A stretch of 15,000 nucleotides of DNA from Cristatella mucedo (taxonomy: Eukaryota > Bryozoa > Phylactolaemata > Cristatellidae), in NCBI GenBank assembly GCA_009760855.2, contig WPIO01000100.1, positions 1,420,001 to 1,435,000 on the forward strand, given 5' to 3'. Below, piece by piece: positions 14,961-15,000 of this stretch; position 1 is the first letter of the stretch; every line of letters begins with the position of its first letter. The position numbers and the translations under genes are program-made. The notes under the pieces were generated by a model. It did not search any database. It had not been told where the DNA came from and saw only the letters and a list, made by a program, of their open reading frames with translations.

Positions 14961-15000
14961 GGCAGCAGGCAACACTAGCACTAGGGCAAACCAATGCACT

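Overview
This is eukaryotic, most likely metazoan, non-coding DNA. The evidence is non-LTR retrotransposon (LINE) remnants with CR1/L2-like C-terminal reverse-transcriptase signatures, tRNA-like SINE promoter boxes, many microsatellites, vertebrate/arthropod-type promoter words (GTCACGTGAC E-box, YY1, E2F, GC boxes), and no compact bacterial gene layout. No protein-coding gene can be assigned with confidence. Most long open frames are low-complexity (Arg/Ser/Ala or Glu-Arg runs), start at non-ATG codons, or overlap other open frames on both strands of GC-rich DNA. The species is unknown to me. A CpG-rich arthropod genome such as a tick is one guess, but nothing in the window proves it.

The window splits near position 6430. 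Bases 1-6430 are very GC-rich and full of CpG, like an unusually long CpG island. This part holds CGG, CCT/CTC, GAGC, GACC and a 99-bp GA microsatellite, one decayed LINE 3' end (about 585-800, with a TTA tail), several promoter-type words, and a striking set of perfect or near-perfect inverted repeats: a 36-bp palindrome at 1124-1159, 15-bp arms around an AT-rich loop at 1335-1392, 16-bp arms at 2340-2381, a nested foldback at 3603-3670, 10-bp arms at 5477-5507, 8-bp arms at 5778-5796 and a 30-bp palindrome at 5909-5938.

Bases 6430-15000 are of ordinary base composition and built largely from repeats: a tRNA-like SINE head (6677-6743, plus strand), a 5'-truncated LINE end (7346-7803, minus), a 33-bp tandem repeat (8297-8393), a decayed LINE palm-domain fragment (9265-9420, plus), a retroelement-like tail with a duplicated end (about 9510-9668), a tRNA-derived SINE (about 10080-10295, minus), a two-copy tandem repeat of a 242-bp unit capped by a 29-bp hairpin (10389-10895), a 33-C homopolymer (11082-11114), a polypurine tract, a second copy of the same LINE (about 11640-12219, plus), and a GCAGGTGG minisatellite (13571-13648).

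The two related LINE 3' ends (7346-7803 and about 11770-12219) are about 93% identical by hand count and lie in opposite orientations about 4 kb apart, so a read-through transcript could fold into a long duplex. No operon, defence system or enzyme pathway is present. The most unusual features are the palindrome-rich CpG domain and the 242-bp tandem unit with its hairpin cap.
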